Part shown: one piece after another, positions 30,333 through 39,666 of the stretch
Layout of the letters: every line of letters begins with the position of its first letter
How positions within the stretch are numbered: the stretch's first letter is position 1
Assembly: GCA_013360405.1 (NCBI GenBank)
Contig: JABWBR010000038.1
Span: forward strand, 1-46,266
DNA: 46,266 nucleotides
Reading direction: 5' to 3'
Source of the DNA: Saprospiraceae bacterium
Lineage (GTDB): Bacteria; Bacteroidota; Bacteroidia; Chitinophagales; Saprospiraceae
The notes under the pieces: generated by a model
What the model was told of the DNA's origin: nothing
Seen by the model: the letters and a program-made list of their open reading frames with translations, nothing else
The model's database searches: none
Position numbers and translations under genes: made by a program

Positions 30333-33182
30333 CTATCGCTGCAACACTACCCTGCCGATAGCCAGGCCTTCCTGGTACTGCACCTGCACCATATAAACAC
30401 CATTGGGCAGATGAGCAAGGTTAAGTGAAACCTGGCGGTTTTCTCCGGTAAGGTTTTGCTGCCATACCTGGCGGCCTTGCGCATCCATTACCCGGAACCT
30501 GGAGGCGCCGGCGTTTACAGGCAGGTCGATTGTCAACTCGCCGCTGCTCGGGTTGGGCTGCAGGGCCAGTTTTTCGGCTTTAGCCTCATTAGTTGATTCC
30601 ACAATGAGGAAGACGGCTTCAACCGGCACGCGTTCGCTTACGCATTCGGAGTCGGGTTGTTTGATTTCCCAATTGTAAAAGTAGTAGTATACGTCGGTGC
30701 CGAAATTGGCTTCGTTGATGCTGAGCACGCCGGGTGTCACATAAGGATATGTCACCGTAGCGCCGTTGGTGCGCTGCAGTCGGGGGCTGTTGTAGCCGAA
30801 TGCGTTGATATTCTGATTGGTATTAGTGGTCAGTTTCAATCCGTCGGCAACGGGCACTGCAAAGTTGAGGTCGAGTACGCTCTCACCCATAGGAATATTG
30901 ACGGTCAATGATTGCAACACGTTGTCGGTGGCATCGCGCAATTCGATGATGCGGTCACCGGGGGTGTCGGTGTATACTTTGACGCTTCGAAGCGTAAACG
31001 GCGTATAACTGTCGAACCAGAGCTCTCCGTTAAACTGGTTGCCGCTGTACTGCGAGTTGCCCGTGTGTTCGGGGGCGCCGCCGAAGTAAAGGGGGCCGGG
31101 GTAGAACTCGGGGTCTTCTACGTAGTAGGTCGTTGTTTCTGTCAACAAAGGTATAATCAGCGTATCGTTTTCAGCCAGCAAATTGCCGCCCACAGGCGCG
31201 TCGTACCAGCGGGGCGCATCGCCGGTAGCGGTGAGGATGGCCTCGGCAGGTTCGTTGATGATCGTATCCGTTGTTATTTCGGGCGCAGGAGCGGGCAGTA
31301 CTTCTACGTGGATAGTGGCAGAGGTGAAATCGCTGCACAAACCGGGCGTGGTGACGAAATAATCACCCGTGGTCGCTGCGGTTATCACAGGCGTAGTCTC
31401 GCCTGTCGACCAGAGGTATGACGATGCGGGGCCGGTACTGATGACCACGCTGCCGCCGGCACAGAAAAGGGTGTCGCCATCAGCGGCAATATCGGGTATA
31501 GACACCGGATCGACCGTAATGACTACCGGCGCCGAGGATGCCGAACAACCGGCTTCGTTATAGGCTATCACGCTGTAGCTGCCTGAAGTGGTAGCCACTA
31601 TGCTTTGTGTGGTTTCGCCATTCGACCAGAGGTAGGAAGAAGCTTCGCCGGCGGATAGTGTCAGGCTTTCGCCCGGACAAAATACGGTGGGGCCATCGTA
31701 AGTGACTGCGGCGGTGGGAGGCACGCAGTTGCCTTCCAACAACGTGAGGAATTGGTCGGATGTGATATTGTAATACGTATCAAAAGTGCCGCTGGGCCAG
31801 CGCACAGTCATGGAGTCAATCATCGTGTGGGCGCCCAGGCCGAAATGCTGGGTAAATGAATTCATAATGCCGTAGCTCTCTCCCGAACGCACTTCGCGAA
31901 CCTGCACGCCCCAAGGACCGTAGATGGAGAGTTTGGCGCCGATGCCGTTGCGGTTGCTGGTATCGCCTACCAGGGTAACGGCCAGGAAGTGGTTATCGTT
32001 GTCGGTGGTATTCAACCACAATACATCGGCGATATTGCTGGGCGTGGTGTATACTTCGGCGTAACCTCCGTAGATATCGAGCAGGCCGTCGTGGTTGAGG
32101 TCGCCCACGGCAAACGATTCCATTTGGTTATTATTAAAAATACCTTCTACTTCCGTAAAAGTTTGGTCGCCATTATTGTGGAAAAGGTATTGGGCGGTAC
32201 CCGATACGAGAATATCCACCCAGCCATCGTTGTCCATATCGCGGAAAATGCCCTGCAGGGGTAGGCCTCCGACATCAAGTCCGCTGCTTGCTGTAATATC
32301 GGTGAACACGCCCGTGCCGTCGTTGAGCATCAGCATGCTGGGCACGTCGTGGTTGGTAATAAAGCAGTCGAGGTCGCCGTCGTTGTCGATATCGCCGAAG
32401 TCGGCAGTCCACGATTGGGCGCCAATTTTGAGGTTGGCGGCTTCAGCGGCTTCGGTGAAGTTGTTGTTGCCGTCGTTGACAAACAGGGCGTTGATGCGAC
32501 GGGGGTCGGCGGGGTTATTCACGCCCTGGCGGCACTTGGCGATATAGAGGTCGAGGTCGCCGTCGTCGTCAAAGTCGGCCCACACGCTGCCGTAGTTGCC
32601 CGAATTGTCAGAAGCCGGCACTGTGGCCATATCGATCCAGTCGTCGGCGGTGGCGAAATTGCCGGCGCCGTCGTTGCCCCAGATGCGGCTTTCGCCGTCG
32701 TCGTGGCAGCCGAAGGCATCCACCCAGCCGTCGTTGTTGATGTCGGCGAAATTAGAGCCCTGCACAAAAAGGGTGGCGCCGGGCAACAAGCTGGAGGTGT
32801 AAATAATGGAATCCGTACCGGAGGCTTTGTACAATTTCATACCATCGTAGCGGCCGCCGGTGAGAATATCGTTTAGTCCGTTATTGTCTACGTCGGCAAT
32901 ACACAAACTCCACTGGCTCATCGTGGATACCTGGCCGATGACTACGGTGTTAAAACCGCTGCCGTCGGGGCGCTGGTATTCTACCGTGAGTATGCGGCCG
33001 TTGCGCAGATGGGCGATGTCGTCAAAGCCGTCGCCGTTGAGGTCGGCCACGCCGATAGCCACTCCGCTGTAGGAGTTGGGTTCTGCGAATAATTGGTTGG
33101 AGGCGCTAAATGAGACTTGCGCATTTAGTCCTGCCACACTTGCCATCAGGCACAAAAACAAGAGAGTACCTATTTTTTTCAT
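30333..33182 (-). CDS. VCBS/FG-GAP and ASPIC/UnbV repeat protein with T9SS sorting domain
   Basis: 949 residues: signal peptide to about residue 21 (GLNAQ), then FG-GAP/VCBS repeats with calcium-loop motifs (DLNGDGFDD, DVDNNGLND, DFDDDGDLD, DIDNDGDLD, DMDNDGWVD) to about residue 390. An ASPIC/UnbV segment (NGIGAKLSIYG, RWPSGT) follows at about 400-480, then two Ig-like PKD-type repeats (FCPGESLTLS, LFCAGGSVVIS, each followed by SYLWSNGETT-like strands). After a carbohydrate-binding-like stretch, the C-terminal sorting domain reads LQPNPSSGELTIDL with LPNGVYMVQV. It is a large extracellular protein exported by the type IX system, probably adhesive, with blades resembling integrin alpha propellers. 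It is bracketed by inverted GA-rich repeats. Confidence 0.92.
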   Translation of the reverse strand: MKKIGTLLFLCLMASVAGLNAQVSFSASNQLFAEPNSYSGVAIGVADLNGDGFDDIAHLRNGRILTVEYQRPDGSGFNTVVIGQVSTMSQWSLCIADVDNNGLNDILTGGRYDGMKLYKASGTDSIIYTSSLLPGATLFVQGSNFADINNDGWVDAFGCHDDGESRIWGNDGAGNFATADDWIDMATVPASDNSGNYGSVWADFDDDGDLDLYIAKCRQGVNNPADPRRINALFVNDGNNNFTEAAEAANLKIGAQSWTADFGDIDNDGDLDCFITNHDVPSMLMLNDGTGVFTDITASSGLDVGGLPLQGIFRDMDNDGWVDILVSGTAQYLFHNNGDQTFTEVEGIFNNNQMESFAVGDLNHDGLLDIYGGYAEVYTTPSNIADVLWLNTTDNDNHFLAVTLVGDTSNRNGIGAKLSIYGPWGVQVREVRSGESYGIMNSFTQHFGLGAHTMIDSMTVRWPSGTFDTYYNITSDQFLTLLEGNCVPPTAAVTYDGPTVFCPGESLTLSAGEASSYLWSNGETTQSIVATTSGSYSVIAYNEAGCSASSAPVVITVDPVSIPDIAADGDTLFCAGGSVVISTGPASSYLWSTGETTPVITAATTGDYFVTTPGLCSDFTSATIHVEVLPAPAPEITTDTIINEPAEAILTATGDAPRWYDAPVGGNLLAENDTLIIPLLTETTTYYVEDPEFYPGPLYFGGAPEHTGNSQYSGNQFNGELWFDSYTPFTLRSVKVYTDTPGDRIIELRDATDNVLQSLTVNIPMGESVLDLNFAVPVADGLKLTTNTNQNINAFGYNSPRLQRTNGATVTYPYVTPGVLSINEANFGTDVYYYFYNWEIKQPDSECVSERVPVEAVFLIVESTNEAKAEKLALQPNPSSGELTIDLPVNAGASRFRVMDAQGRQVWQQNLTGENRQVSLNLAHLPNGVYMVQVQYQEGLAIGRVVLQR

Positions 33183-33282
33183 GCACGGGTTGTTTGTTAG
33201 CTGAAAAAGGAAGGGTTGAAATTAGGAAAAAAGCAGCATTCCAAGTTGTAAATCGGACTATCGTCGGCCAGGCGACGGGAGG

Positions 33283-33315
33283 GAGTGTGGGAGGGAGAGA
33301 AGGAGGGAGGGAGAG
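33283..33315. repeat. GA-rich repeat, right copy flanking the VCBS gene
   Basis: Starts GAGTGTGGGAGGGAGAG; the inverted near-copy of 30280-30312. It lies in the 185-bp gap between the divergent VCBS and FAD/Fe-S genes, close to the expected promoter of the latter. Confidence 0.8.
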
Positions 33316-33367
33316 AGATTTTTTTCAAACCGCAGATTGCGTATCTTGCTACCCACTTTACGGCCTT

Positions 33368-36307
33368 ATGCAAACAGCTCCAAATATCGATTTTTCAGCG
33401 CTGACGAACGACTTTGACGGCGACCTGCTCGACGATCGACTCTCCCGTATATTGTATGCCACTGATGCGTCTATCTACCGCGAAATGCCGGTAGCCGTGG
33501 CTTATCCGCGCCATGCGCAAGATATCCGGCGACTTGTAGTTTTTGCCCGGGAGCATAACCTGGCGCTCATACCTCGTACCGCAGGAACCTCCCTGGCCGG
33601 ACAATGTGTGGGCAACGGCATCGTAGTAGATGTGTCGCGTTATATGAATCAGATTTTGGAGTTAAATACCGAAGAAGCCTGGGTGCGGGTGCAGCCCGGC
33701 GTAATCCGCGACGAACTCAACGCTTTTCTGCGGCCGCATGGCCTTTTTTTCGGTCCCAATACGTCCACCGCCAGCCGTTGTATGATGGGGGGTATGGTGG
33801 GCAATAATTCGAGCGGTACTACTTCTATCAAATACGGCGTGACCCGCGATCACGTGATGGAATTACACACCGTGCTCAGTGATGGCAGTAGCGCCGTATT
33901 CGGCAGCCAACATGCGGATGTTTTTCACCAAAAGCGAAAAGGCGACACGTTGGAAAGCCGGCTTTATCAACAGATCTTTGAAGAATTGAGCGACCCCGGG
34001 CGCCAACAGGCAATACGAGCACAATACCCCAAACCACACATCCATCGCCGCAATACGGGGTATGCCGTTGATTTGCTGCTGCAGTCGAATATTTTTGATA
34101 AAAAAGGCTCCGATTTCAATTTCTGCCAAATGCTGGCCGGCTCAGAAGGCACCCTGGCGTTTACAACCGAAATCAAACTCCACCTCAACCCACTCCCACC
34201 GCCGCAGGAGGTATTGGTTTGCGCGCATTTTAACTCGCTCGACGAAGCGCTTCGCGCCACGATCGTGGCCATGCAGCACCAGCCCTACGCCTGCGAGTTG
34301 ATGGACAAATTCATACTCGACTGCACCAAAGAAAACCGCGAACAGCAGCGCAACCGCTTTTTCCTGGAGGGCGACCCGGCGGCGATCCTCATCATCGAAT
34401 GCCGGGGTGAGACCAGGGAAGAAGCCACAGAAGCCGCACAGGCCTTAATCGCCGATGTGACTACCGCCGGCTTCGGCTATGCCTTTCCGCTCGTCTTCCC
34501 GCCCGATGTGCAGCGGGTTTATGCCCTGCGCGCCGCAGGGTTTGGCGTGCTCAGCAACGTAAAAGGCGAAAGCAAACCCCTCGAATTTGTGGAAGACACG
34601 GCAGTCGACCTCCCCGACTTGCCCGCCTATATCGCCGAATTCCGGCAGCTCATGGCCGGTTTTGGGCAGCAGGCGGTGTATTACGCCCATGCCGGCGCCG
34701 GCGAATTGCACATACGCCCAAGCCTCAACCTCAAATCCGCAGAGGGCGTGCGACAATTGCGCGGCATCGCCGAGGCCTCAGCCCGGCTGGTCAAGAAATA
34801 CCAGGGATCGCTCAGCGGCGAACACGGCGACGGCCGCGTGCGCGGCGAGTTTGTGCCGATGATGATCGGACAGGACAACTACGAATTCCTGCGCCGCATC
34901 AAACAAACCTGGGATCCCGCCGGCATCTTCAATCCCGGCAAAATCGTCGACGCGCCACCGATGGATACGTCGTTGCGCTATGTGCAGGGCGCTCCCCCGC
35001 CGGCTGTCGATACCGTCTTCGACTTCTCGGCTACCGGCGGCTTATTGCGCACCGTAGAAAAATGCAGCGGGTCGGGCGATTGCCGCAAGCTGCCCCACGT
35101 GAGCGGCGGCGTGATGTGCCCCAGCTATATGGCCACCCGCAACGAAAAGCACAGCACCCGCGCCCGCGCCAACGCGCTACGGGAATTGCTCACGCGAAGC
35201 CCGGAAAATCCGTTGGCACACGATGAACTCTATGAGGTGATGGACCTCTGCCTCTCGTGCAAAGGTTGCGCTTCCGAATGCCCTTCGAGCGTGGATATGG
35301 CGGCCTTGAAAGCCGAATTTTTACACCATTACTACCAACAAAAAGGCGTGCCCTGGCGCACTCGCGCTATCGCCCATATCGACCGGCTCAACGCCCTGGC
35401 GATGAAATTTCCTCGCCTAAGCCGGTTTGCGTCGGGCAGTACCTTTACCGGCGGGATGCTCAAACAACTGCTGGATATACACCCTTCGCGCAGTCTGCCG
35501 CCCCTGCATCCTTTCACTTTGCGGCGATGGTACGACAAACACCATTTCGACATACAACCCAAAGGCGAAATCAAGGGGCGGGTATTTTTCTTTTGTGATG
35601 AATTCACCAACTACTACGACGTAGACACAGGTATCAAAGCCCTGCAATTGTTGGGGCGACTCGGCTACCAAACCCTGATCATAGATCACGCGCCCAGCGG
35701 CCGGGCCTACCTGTCGAAAGGTTTGCTAAAGGAGGCGCAACGCATGGCCCAAAAAAACATAGCCACTTTCCAATACCTCATTTCGGAAACTACGCCGCTT
35801 ATCGGCCTGGAGCCATCAGCCATTCTTAGTTTCCGCGATGAATACCCTCGCCTGGCTGAGCCGGCCGACCGGGAAGCAGCCAAAAAGTTGGGACAAAACG
35901 CCTTGTTATTTGAAGAATTTATTGCCCGCGAGGCCCAGTCAGGGCGCATCACTTCCGGTAGTTTTACCGACGAGCCGCGGCAGGTATTGCTGCATGCACA
36001 TTGCCACCAAAAAGCGCTGTCGGATGCCGGGGCTTCGGCTTTTGCGCTGAGCCTGCCCGCTAACTACAGCGTACAACTCATCGCCGCGGGTTGCTGCGGC
36101 ATGGCGGGTTCTTTTGGGTACGAAAAAGAACACTACGACGTGAGCATGCAGATTGGAGAGTTGGCTTTGCTGCCTGCCGTGCGACAGGCCGCCGCTGCCG
36201 CCATTATCGCTGCCCCGGGTACCAGTTGCCGGCATCAGATATTTGATGGAACAGGCAGGAAGGCTTTGCACCCGGTGGAGGTGTTGTGGGGGGCGTTGAA
36301 AAAGTAA
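33368..36307 (+). CDS. FAD-linked oxidase / Fe-S protein fusion (D-lactate dehydrogenase- or glycolate oxidase-like)
   Basis: 979 residues from ATG 33368; longer in-frame starts would translate the GA repeat. The N-terminal half is the FAD_binding_4 domain (RTAGTSLAGQCVGNGIVVDVS in pieces near 70-90, MMGGMVGNNSSGTTSIKYG near 140) and FAD-oxidase C domain (about 270-540, ending GEHGDGRVRGEF). The C-terminal half is the Fe-S part: C-x-G-x-GDCR near 560, CLSCKGCASECPSSVD near 630, and two CCG motifs, with HAHCHQKAL and AGCCGMAGSFGYE near 880-920. This fused GlcD-GlcF layout (as in YdiJ/Dld-II) oxidises a 2-hydroxy acid such as D-lactate or D-2-hydroxyglutarate and passes electrons to the quinone pool at the inner membrane. 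The substrate is not fixed by sequence. Confidence 0.9.
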   Translation: MQTAPNIDFSALTNDFDGDLLDDRLSRILYATDASIYREMPVAVAYPRHAQDIRRLVVFAREHNLALIPRTAGTSLAGQCVGNGIVVDVSRYMNQILELNTEEAWVRVQPGVIRDELNAFLRPHGLFFGPNTSTASRCMMGGMVGNNSSGTTSIKYGVTRDHVMELHTVLSDGSSAVFGSQHADVFHQKRKGDTLESRLYQQIFEELSDPGRQQAIRAQYPKPHIHRRNTGYAVDLLLQSNIFDKKGSDFNFCQMLAGSEGTLAFTTEIKLHLNPLPPPQEVLVCAHFNSLDEALRATIVAMQHQPYACELMDKFILDCTKENREQQRNRFFLEGDPAAILIIECRGETREEATEAAQALIADVTTAGFGYAFPLVFPPDVQRVYALRAAGFGVLSNVKGESKPLEFVEDTAVDLPDLPAYIAEFRQLMAGFGQQAVYYAHAGAGELHIRPSLNLKSAEGVRQLRGIAEASARLVKKYQGSLSGEHGDGRVRGEFVPMMIGQDNYEFLRRIKQTWDPAGIFNPGKIVDAPPMDTSLRYVQGAPPPAVDTVFDFSATGGLLRTVEKCSGSGDCRKLPHVSGGVMCPSYMATRNEKHSTRARANALRELLTRSPENPLAHDELYEVMDLCLSCKGCASECPSSVDMAALKAEFLHHYYQQKGVPWRTRAIAHIDRLNALAMKFPRLSRFASGSTFTGGMLKQLLDIHPSRSLPPLHPFTLRRWYDKHHFDIQPKGEIKGRVFFFCDEFTNYYDVDTGIKALQLLGRLGYQTLIIDHAPSGRAYLSKGLLKEAQRMAQKNIATFQYLISETTPLIGLEPSAILSFRDEYPRLAEPADREAAKKLGQNALLFEEFIAREAQSGRITSGSFTDEPRQVLLHAHCHQKALSDAGASAFALSLPANYSVQLIAAGCCGMAGSFGYEKEHYDVSMQIGELALLPAVRQAAAAAIIAAPGTSCRHQIFDGTGRKALHPVEVLWGALKK

Positions 36308-36327
36308 GCATAATTTTAGTTTTTTGC

Positions 36328-36359
36328 CTTGACCAACTCACAAAATATACGTACTTTTG
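36328..36359 (+). promoter_or_regulatory. Promoter of the second toxin-antitoxin operon
   Basis: CTTG (36328-36331) and TACTTTTG (36352-36359) are 20 nt apart, matching the Bacteroidota pattern. The predicted start near 36366 supports ATG 36380 over the in-frame ATG at 36329, which falls inside the promoter. Confidence 0.55.
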
Positions 36360-36379
36360 TAAATAAAAAATCACGTACA

Positions 36380-36637
36380 ATGTCTAATAAACTCACACTC
36401 CACATTGAATCACACATAATAGAAGAAGCAAAGGCCTACGCAAAATTAACAGGCAGAAGCCTTTCAGATATTGTAGAAGAGTATTTGAAATCTTTGTCTA
36501 TCGCTAAAAGTGCCAAAGTAGAAGAAGACATAGATCCACTGGTTAAATCGTTGTGGGGCTCTGTTAAACTTCCCAAAGAGGAAAAAAGCTATAAAGAATT
36601 ACTGCAAGATGCCCTTATCGAAAAATATATCCAATGA
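36380..36637 (+). CDS. Antitoxin, DUF6364-like
   Basis: 85 residues from ATG 36380. The N-terminus (KLTLHIESHIIEEAKAYAKLTGRSLSDIVEEYL) is a ribbon-helix-helix-type DNA-binding segment: a short strand, then two helices with a Gly-Arg-Ser turn, as in DUF6364 antitoxins. The rest is charged and probably binds the toxin. It overlaps the PIN toxin gene by 4 bp (ATGA). It should autorepress the operon promoter 20 bp upstream. The DNA is more AT-rich than scpA or ftcD, as for most mobile toxin-antitoxin loci. Confidence 0.85.
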   Translation: MSNKLTLHIESHIIEEAKAYAKLTGRSLSDIVEEYLKSLSIAKSAKVEEDIDPLVKSLWGSVKLPKEEKSYKELLQDALIEKYIQ

Positions 36638-37053
36638 GCAGAATATTTTTAGATACAGATGTCGTCATTGATTTTCTTACGAAGAGGGAACCTTTTTCCG
36701 GAGATATTATGAAAATTTTCCAACTCGGATCGAAAAAAAATATTACATTAGCTATCTCCTCACTATCAATAAGTAATGTATATTATATTATTAGTAAAAT
36801 AGAAACAACTCAAAAAGCCTTAGAGAAAATAAAAGTACTATTACAAATTATTGAAGTACTAAACGTGGATGCAGATATAATCCATCAAGCTATCAACTCA
36901 GGGTTCAAAGATTTTGAAGATGCTATACAACATTACTGTGCAAAAAAGGCGCAGATTGACCTTATTATTACCAGAAATACGAAAGACTACAAAGCCAGTG
37001 AATTAGCAATTTTGACTCCGTCCGAATTTGTCGTGAAATACGATTTCACATAG
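36634..37053 (+). CDS. PIN-domain toxin (VapC-like, PIN_3 type)
   Basis: 139 residues. PIN residues: Asp7 and Asp9 in IFLDTDVVIDFL, Asp93 and Asp96 in KDFEDAIQHYCA, and Asp118 in ITRNTKDYK. This F-x-D-A-x-Q pattern is that of the PIN_3 group. It probably cuts RNA when released from the antitoxin encoded immediately upstream. It differs strongly from the PIN toxin at 13630, so the two loci are independent acquisitions rather than duplicates. It ends 48 bp before ftcD with no terminator seen. Confidence 0.87.
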   Translation: MSRIFLDTDVVIDFLTKREPFSGDIMKIFQLGSKKNITLAISSLSISNVYYIISKIETTQKALEKIKVLLQIIEVLNVDADIIHQAINSGFKDFEDAIQHYCAKKAQIDLIITRNTKDYKASELAILTPSEFVVKYDFT

Positions 37054-37101
37054 AAGTTCAAAAAACCCGTAACTTCACCGCCCAATCGAAAAAGCCTGTT
37101 C

Positions 37102-38799
37102 ATGACAGCAAAACCGTTGATAGAATGCGTGCCCAATTTCAGCGAAGGCCGCGATATGGGGGTCATCAAACAGATCACCGACGCCATTGAAAGCGTAGAG
37201 GGCGTGAAGCTGCTCGACGTAGACCCCGGCAAGGCCACCAACCGCACGGTGGTCACCTTTGTGGGCGAACCCGGACCGGTAATTGACGCCGCCTTCCTGG
37301 CCATCAAAAAAGCCGCCGAACTCATCGATATGCGCGGCCATAAAGGCGAACACCCCCGCATGGGCGCCACCGACGTGTGCCCGCTGATCCCTATTGCCAA
37401 TATCTCGATGGAAGAGACCGCCCGCTGGGCGCACCAACTGGCGCAACGCGTCGGCGCCGAACTGGATATTCCCGTTTTTATGTACGAAGCGGCGGCTACC
37501 CGCCCCGAGCGCAAAAACCTGGCTATCATCCGCGCCGGCGAATACGAAGGGCTGGCCGAAAAACTCAAGTTGGCCGACTGGCAACCCGATTACGGCGCCG
37601 CCAAATTTAATCCCGGCGCCGGCGCCACCGTGATCGGCGCCCGCGATTTCCTGGTAGCTTACAACGTTAACCTCAACACCACCTCCGAACGCCGCGCCAA
37701 CTCGGTTGCCTTCGACGTGCGCGAGCAGGGCCGCGTAAAACGCAAAGGCGACCCCATCACCGGCGAGATCGAACACGACGAGCAGGGCGAACCCATCCGC
37801 ATACCCGGCATGCTAAAAGCAGTTAAGGCCATCGGCTGGTATATCGCCGAATACGGCATCGCCCAGGTATCGATGAACCTCACCGATATCCAGGTTACCT
37901 CGCTGCACGCCGCTTTTGAGGCCTGCTGCGAAAGCGCCGCCAATCGCGGCATGCGCGTCACCGGCTCGGAAATTGTAGGCATGGTACCCAAAAAAGTGTT
38001 GCTCGACGCGGGCCGCCACTTCCTGCACAAACAGGAGCGCTCGCTGGGCGTTAGCGAAGAAGAACTCATCAAAATAGCGGTGCGTTCGCTGGGTCTCGAC
38101 GAATTGTCGCCCTTCGACCCCCGCAAAAAGGTGATAGAATACCAACTGGAAGACGCAGCCAATCAACGACTTGTGCGAATGAACCTGCGCGAGTTTGCCA
38201 ACGAAACCGCCTCCGAAAGCGTGGCGCCAGGCGGCGGGTCTATAGCCGCCTATGCGGGCGCCCTGGCCGCCTCGCTGGGCGCCATGGTGGCCAACCTGTC
38301 GTCGCACAAACGCGGTTGGGACGACAAGTGGGAATTCTTCTCCGAGTGGGCCGAACGCGGACAGACGCTGAAAGACGACTTGCTGCATCTCGTCGATGAG
38401 GACACCCGCGCCTTCAACACTATCCTCGAAGCCTTCCGGATGCCCAAAGAAACCGACGCCGAAAAGACCGCCCGAAAAGCAGCCATCCAGGCAGCCACCC
38501 GCTACGCCATCGACGTGCCGTTTAAGGTGATGGAGCTCTGCTCGCAGATATTCCCCCTGCTCAAAGCTATGGTAGAAGAGGGCAATCCCAACTCGGTGAC
38601 CGATGCCGCCGTAGGCGCCCTTTGTGCCCGGGCTGCCCTGCGAGGCGCGATGCTCAACGTACAAGTCAATTCCAGCGGCCTCCACGATAAAGACTACGTA
38701 GCGCATATCCTGGAACGCTGCGCCTCCCTGCAAAAAGCCGCCGACAGTATGGAAAGCGAAATCATCGAGATATCCCAGCAAAAACTATTGGGCTCTTAA
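37102..38799 (+). CDS. ftcD: Formiminotransferase-cyclodeaminase, bifunctional
   Basis: 565 residues, matching the fused enzyme. Residues about 1-320 are the glutamate formimidoyltransferase (CVPNFSEGRD at 9-18, RGHKGEHPRMGATDVCP near 78-93 with catalytic His84, LNTTSERRAN). Residues about 350-560 are the cyclodeaminase (FANETASESVAPGGGSIAAY, KETDAEKTARKAAIQ, NSVTDAAVGA). It takes the formimino group from N-formiminoglutamate onto tetrahydrofolate and releases ammonia, the last step of histidine degradation in the cytoplasm. No hut genes are beside it. It lies 15 bp before scpA in the same orientation. Confidence 0.95.
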   Translation: MTAKPLIECVPNFSEGRDMGVIKQITDAIESVEGVKLLDVDPGKATNRTVVTFVGEPGPVIDAAFLAIKKAAELIDMRGHKGEHPRMGATDVCPLIPIANISMEETARWAHQLAQRVGAELDIPVFMYEAAATRPERKNLAIIRAGEYEGLAEKLKLADWQPDYGAAKFNPGAGATVIGARDFLVAYNVNLNTTSERRANSVAFDVREQGRVKRKGDPITGEIEHDEQGEPIRIPGMLKAVKAIGWYIAEYGIAQVSMNLTDIQVTSLHAAFEACCESAANRGMRVTGSEIVGMVPKKVLLDAGRHFLHKQERSLGVSEEELIKIAVRSLGLDELSPFDPRKKVIEYQLEDAANQRLVRMNLREFANETASESVAPGGGSIAAYAGALAASLGAMVANLSSHKRGWDDKWEFFSEWAERGQTLKDDLLHLVDEDTRAFNTILEAFRMPKETDAEKTARKAAIQAATRYAIDVPFKVMELCSQIFPLLKAMVEEGNPNSVTDAAVGALCARAALRGAMLNVQVNSSGLHDKDYVAHILERCASLQKAADSMESEIIEISQQKLLGS

Positions 38800-38814
38800 A
38801 GCGTATACCTAATT

Positions 38815-39579
38815 ATGAGCGCCACCTATACCATCAAGCTGCCGCAATTTGAGGGGCCATTCGACCTCCTATTGTTTTTTATCGAACGTGACGAACTCGA
38901 TATTTACGATATTCCTATTTCCAAGATTACTAACGATTTTCTCGATTACATGCACCATCTGGAATCGCTGAATATCGACCTGGCCAGCGAGTTTATCCTG
39001 GTGGCCGCCACGCTCTGCCGCATCAAAGCCAAGATGCTGCTACCCCGAAAACCCCTTGACGAAGAAGGCAACGAAATAGACCCCCGCGAAGAGCTGATTA
39101 TGCGCCTGTTGGAATACAAGCGCTACAAAAGCGTGCTGGATGAGATGCGGATGCTGGAAGACCAACGCGCCGAAAAAAATCCGCGTGGCAACGTCTCCCG
39201 CGAATTGCAGGATATCGCCACCCGCGCACTGGTTGACGTGGAAATGGAGTCGGTTACGCTGTTTAAGTTGCTCAAAGCCTTTGAACGCGTCATGCAGCGC
39301 TTTGAAAATACCAACCCCACTACCATTCACCAGATCGTCCAATATAGTTATTCGATAGAAGAGCAGCAGGAGCATATTTTATCAAAAATAAAAAAAGGCA
39401 AAAAAACGGGTTTCAGCTCTATTTTTAAAACGTGCCGCAATCGCCTGCACGCGATCATTACGTTCCTGGCCCTGCTGGAATTGCTCAACCTCCAGAGGCT
39501 TGCTATCATTGTAGGCGAAGGTTTTAATAATTTCTGGCTGGAACCTTTCGAAGAAGAGGGGGAGAGTGTGGGAGAGTGA
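38815..39579 (+). CDS. scpA: Segregation and condensation protein A
   Basis: 254 residues, the kleisin of the SMC-ScpA-ScpB chromosome condensation complex. The N-terminus has FEGPFDLLLFFIERDELDIYDIPI in pieces (about 10-33), the SMC-neck-binding helices, and LASEFILVAATLCRIKAKMLLPR near 55-77. The C-terminal winged helix (IITFLALLELLNLQRL near 220) binds the SMC head. A basic insert, KIKKGKKTGFSSIFKTCRN, is present near 190. The last residues (EEEGESVGE) are encoded inside a GA-rich repeat (39552-39580), so the natural C-terminus has been extended or replaced by repeat sequence. It follows ftcD by 15 bp. Confidence 0.93.
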   Translation: MSATYTIKLPQFEGPFDLLLFFIERDELDIYDIPISKITNDFLDYMHHLESLNIDLASEFILVAATLCRIKAKMLLPRKPLDEEGNEIDPREELIMRLLEYKRYKSVLDEMRMLEDQRAEKNPRGNVSRELQDIATRALVDVEMESVTLFKLLKAFERVMQRFENTNPTTIHQIVQYSYSIEEQQEHILSKIKKGKKTGFSSIFKTCRNRLHAIITFLALLELLNLQRLAIIVGEGFNNFWLEPFEEEGESVGE

Positions 39580-39580
39580 G
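39552..39580. repeat. GA-rich repeat overlapping the end of scpA
   Basis: Carries GAGAGTGTGGGAGAGTGAG, the same motif as the blocks at 30280, 33283, 42361 and 42429. It supplies the last ten codons and the stop of scpA. Confidence 0.7.
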
Positions 39581-39666
39581 ACCTTGGGATTATTAGATCA
39601 GCGAACCGCCGCCTACCGACCGCTAACTTCGGCACATACGAGAAAAATTATAAAAAATATTTCCCC

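Noticed and set aside
33110-33367. N-terminal extension of the FAD/Fe-S oxidase overlapping the VCBS gene
   Set aside because: It translates the GA-rich repeat (GGREGGRERD) and overlaps the divergent gene start. The natural family N-terminus begins at 33368.
37813-38781. Antisense frame of 322 codons inside ftcD
   Set aside because: Opposite a well conserved enzyme; His/Gly/Val-rich shadow composition.
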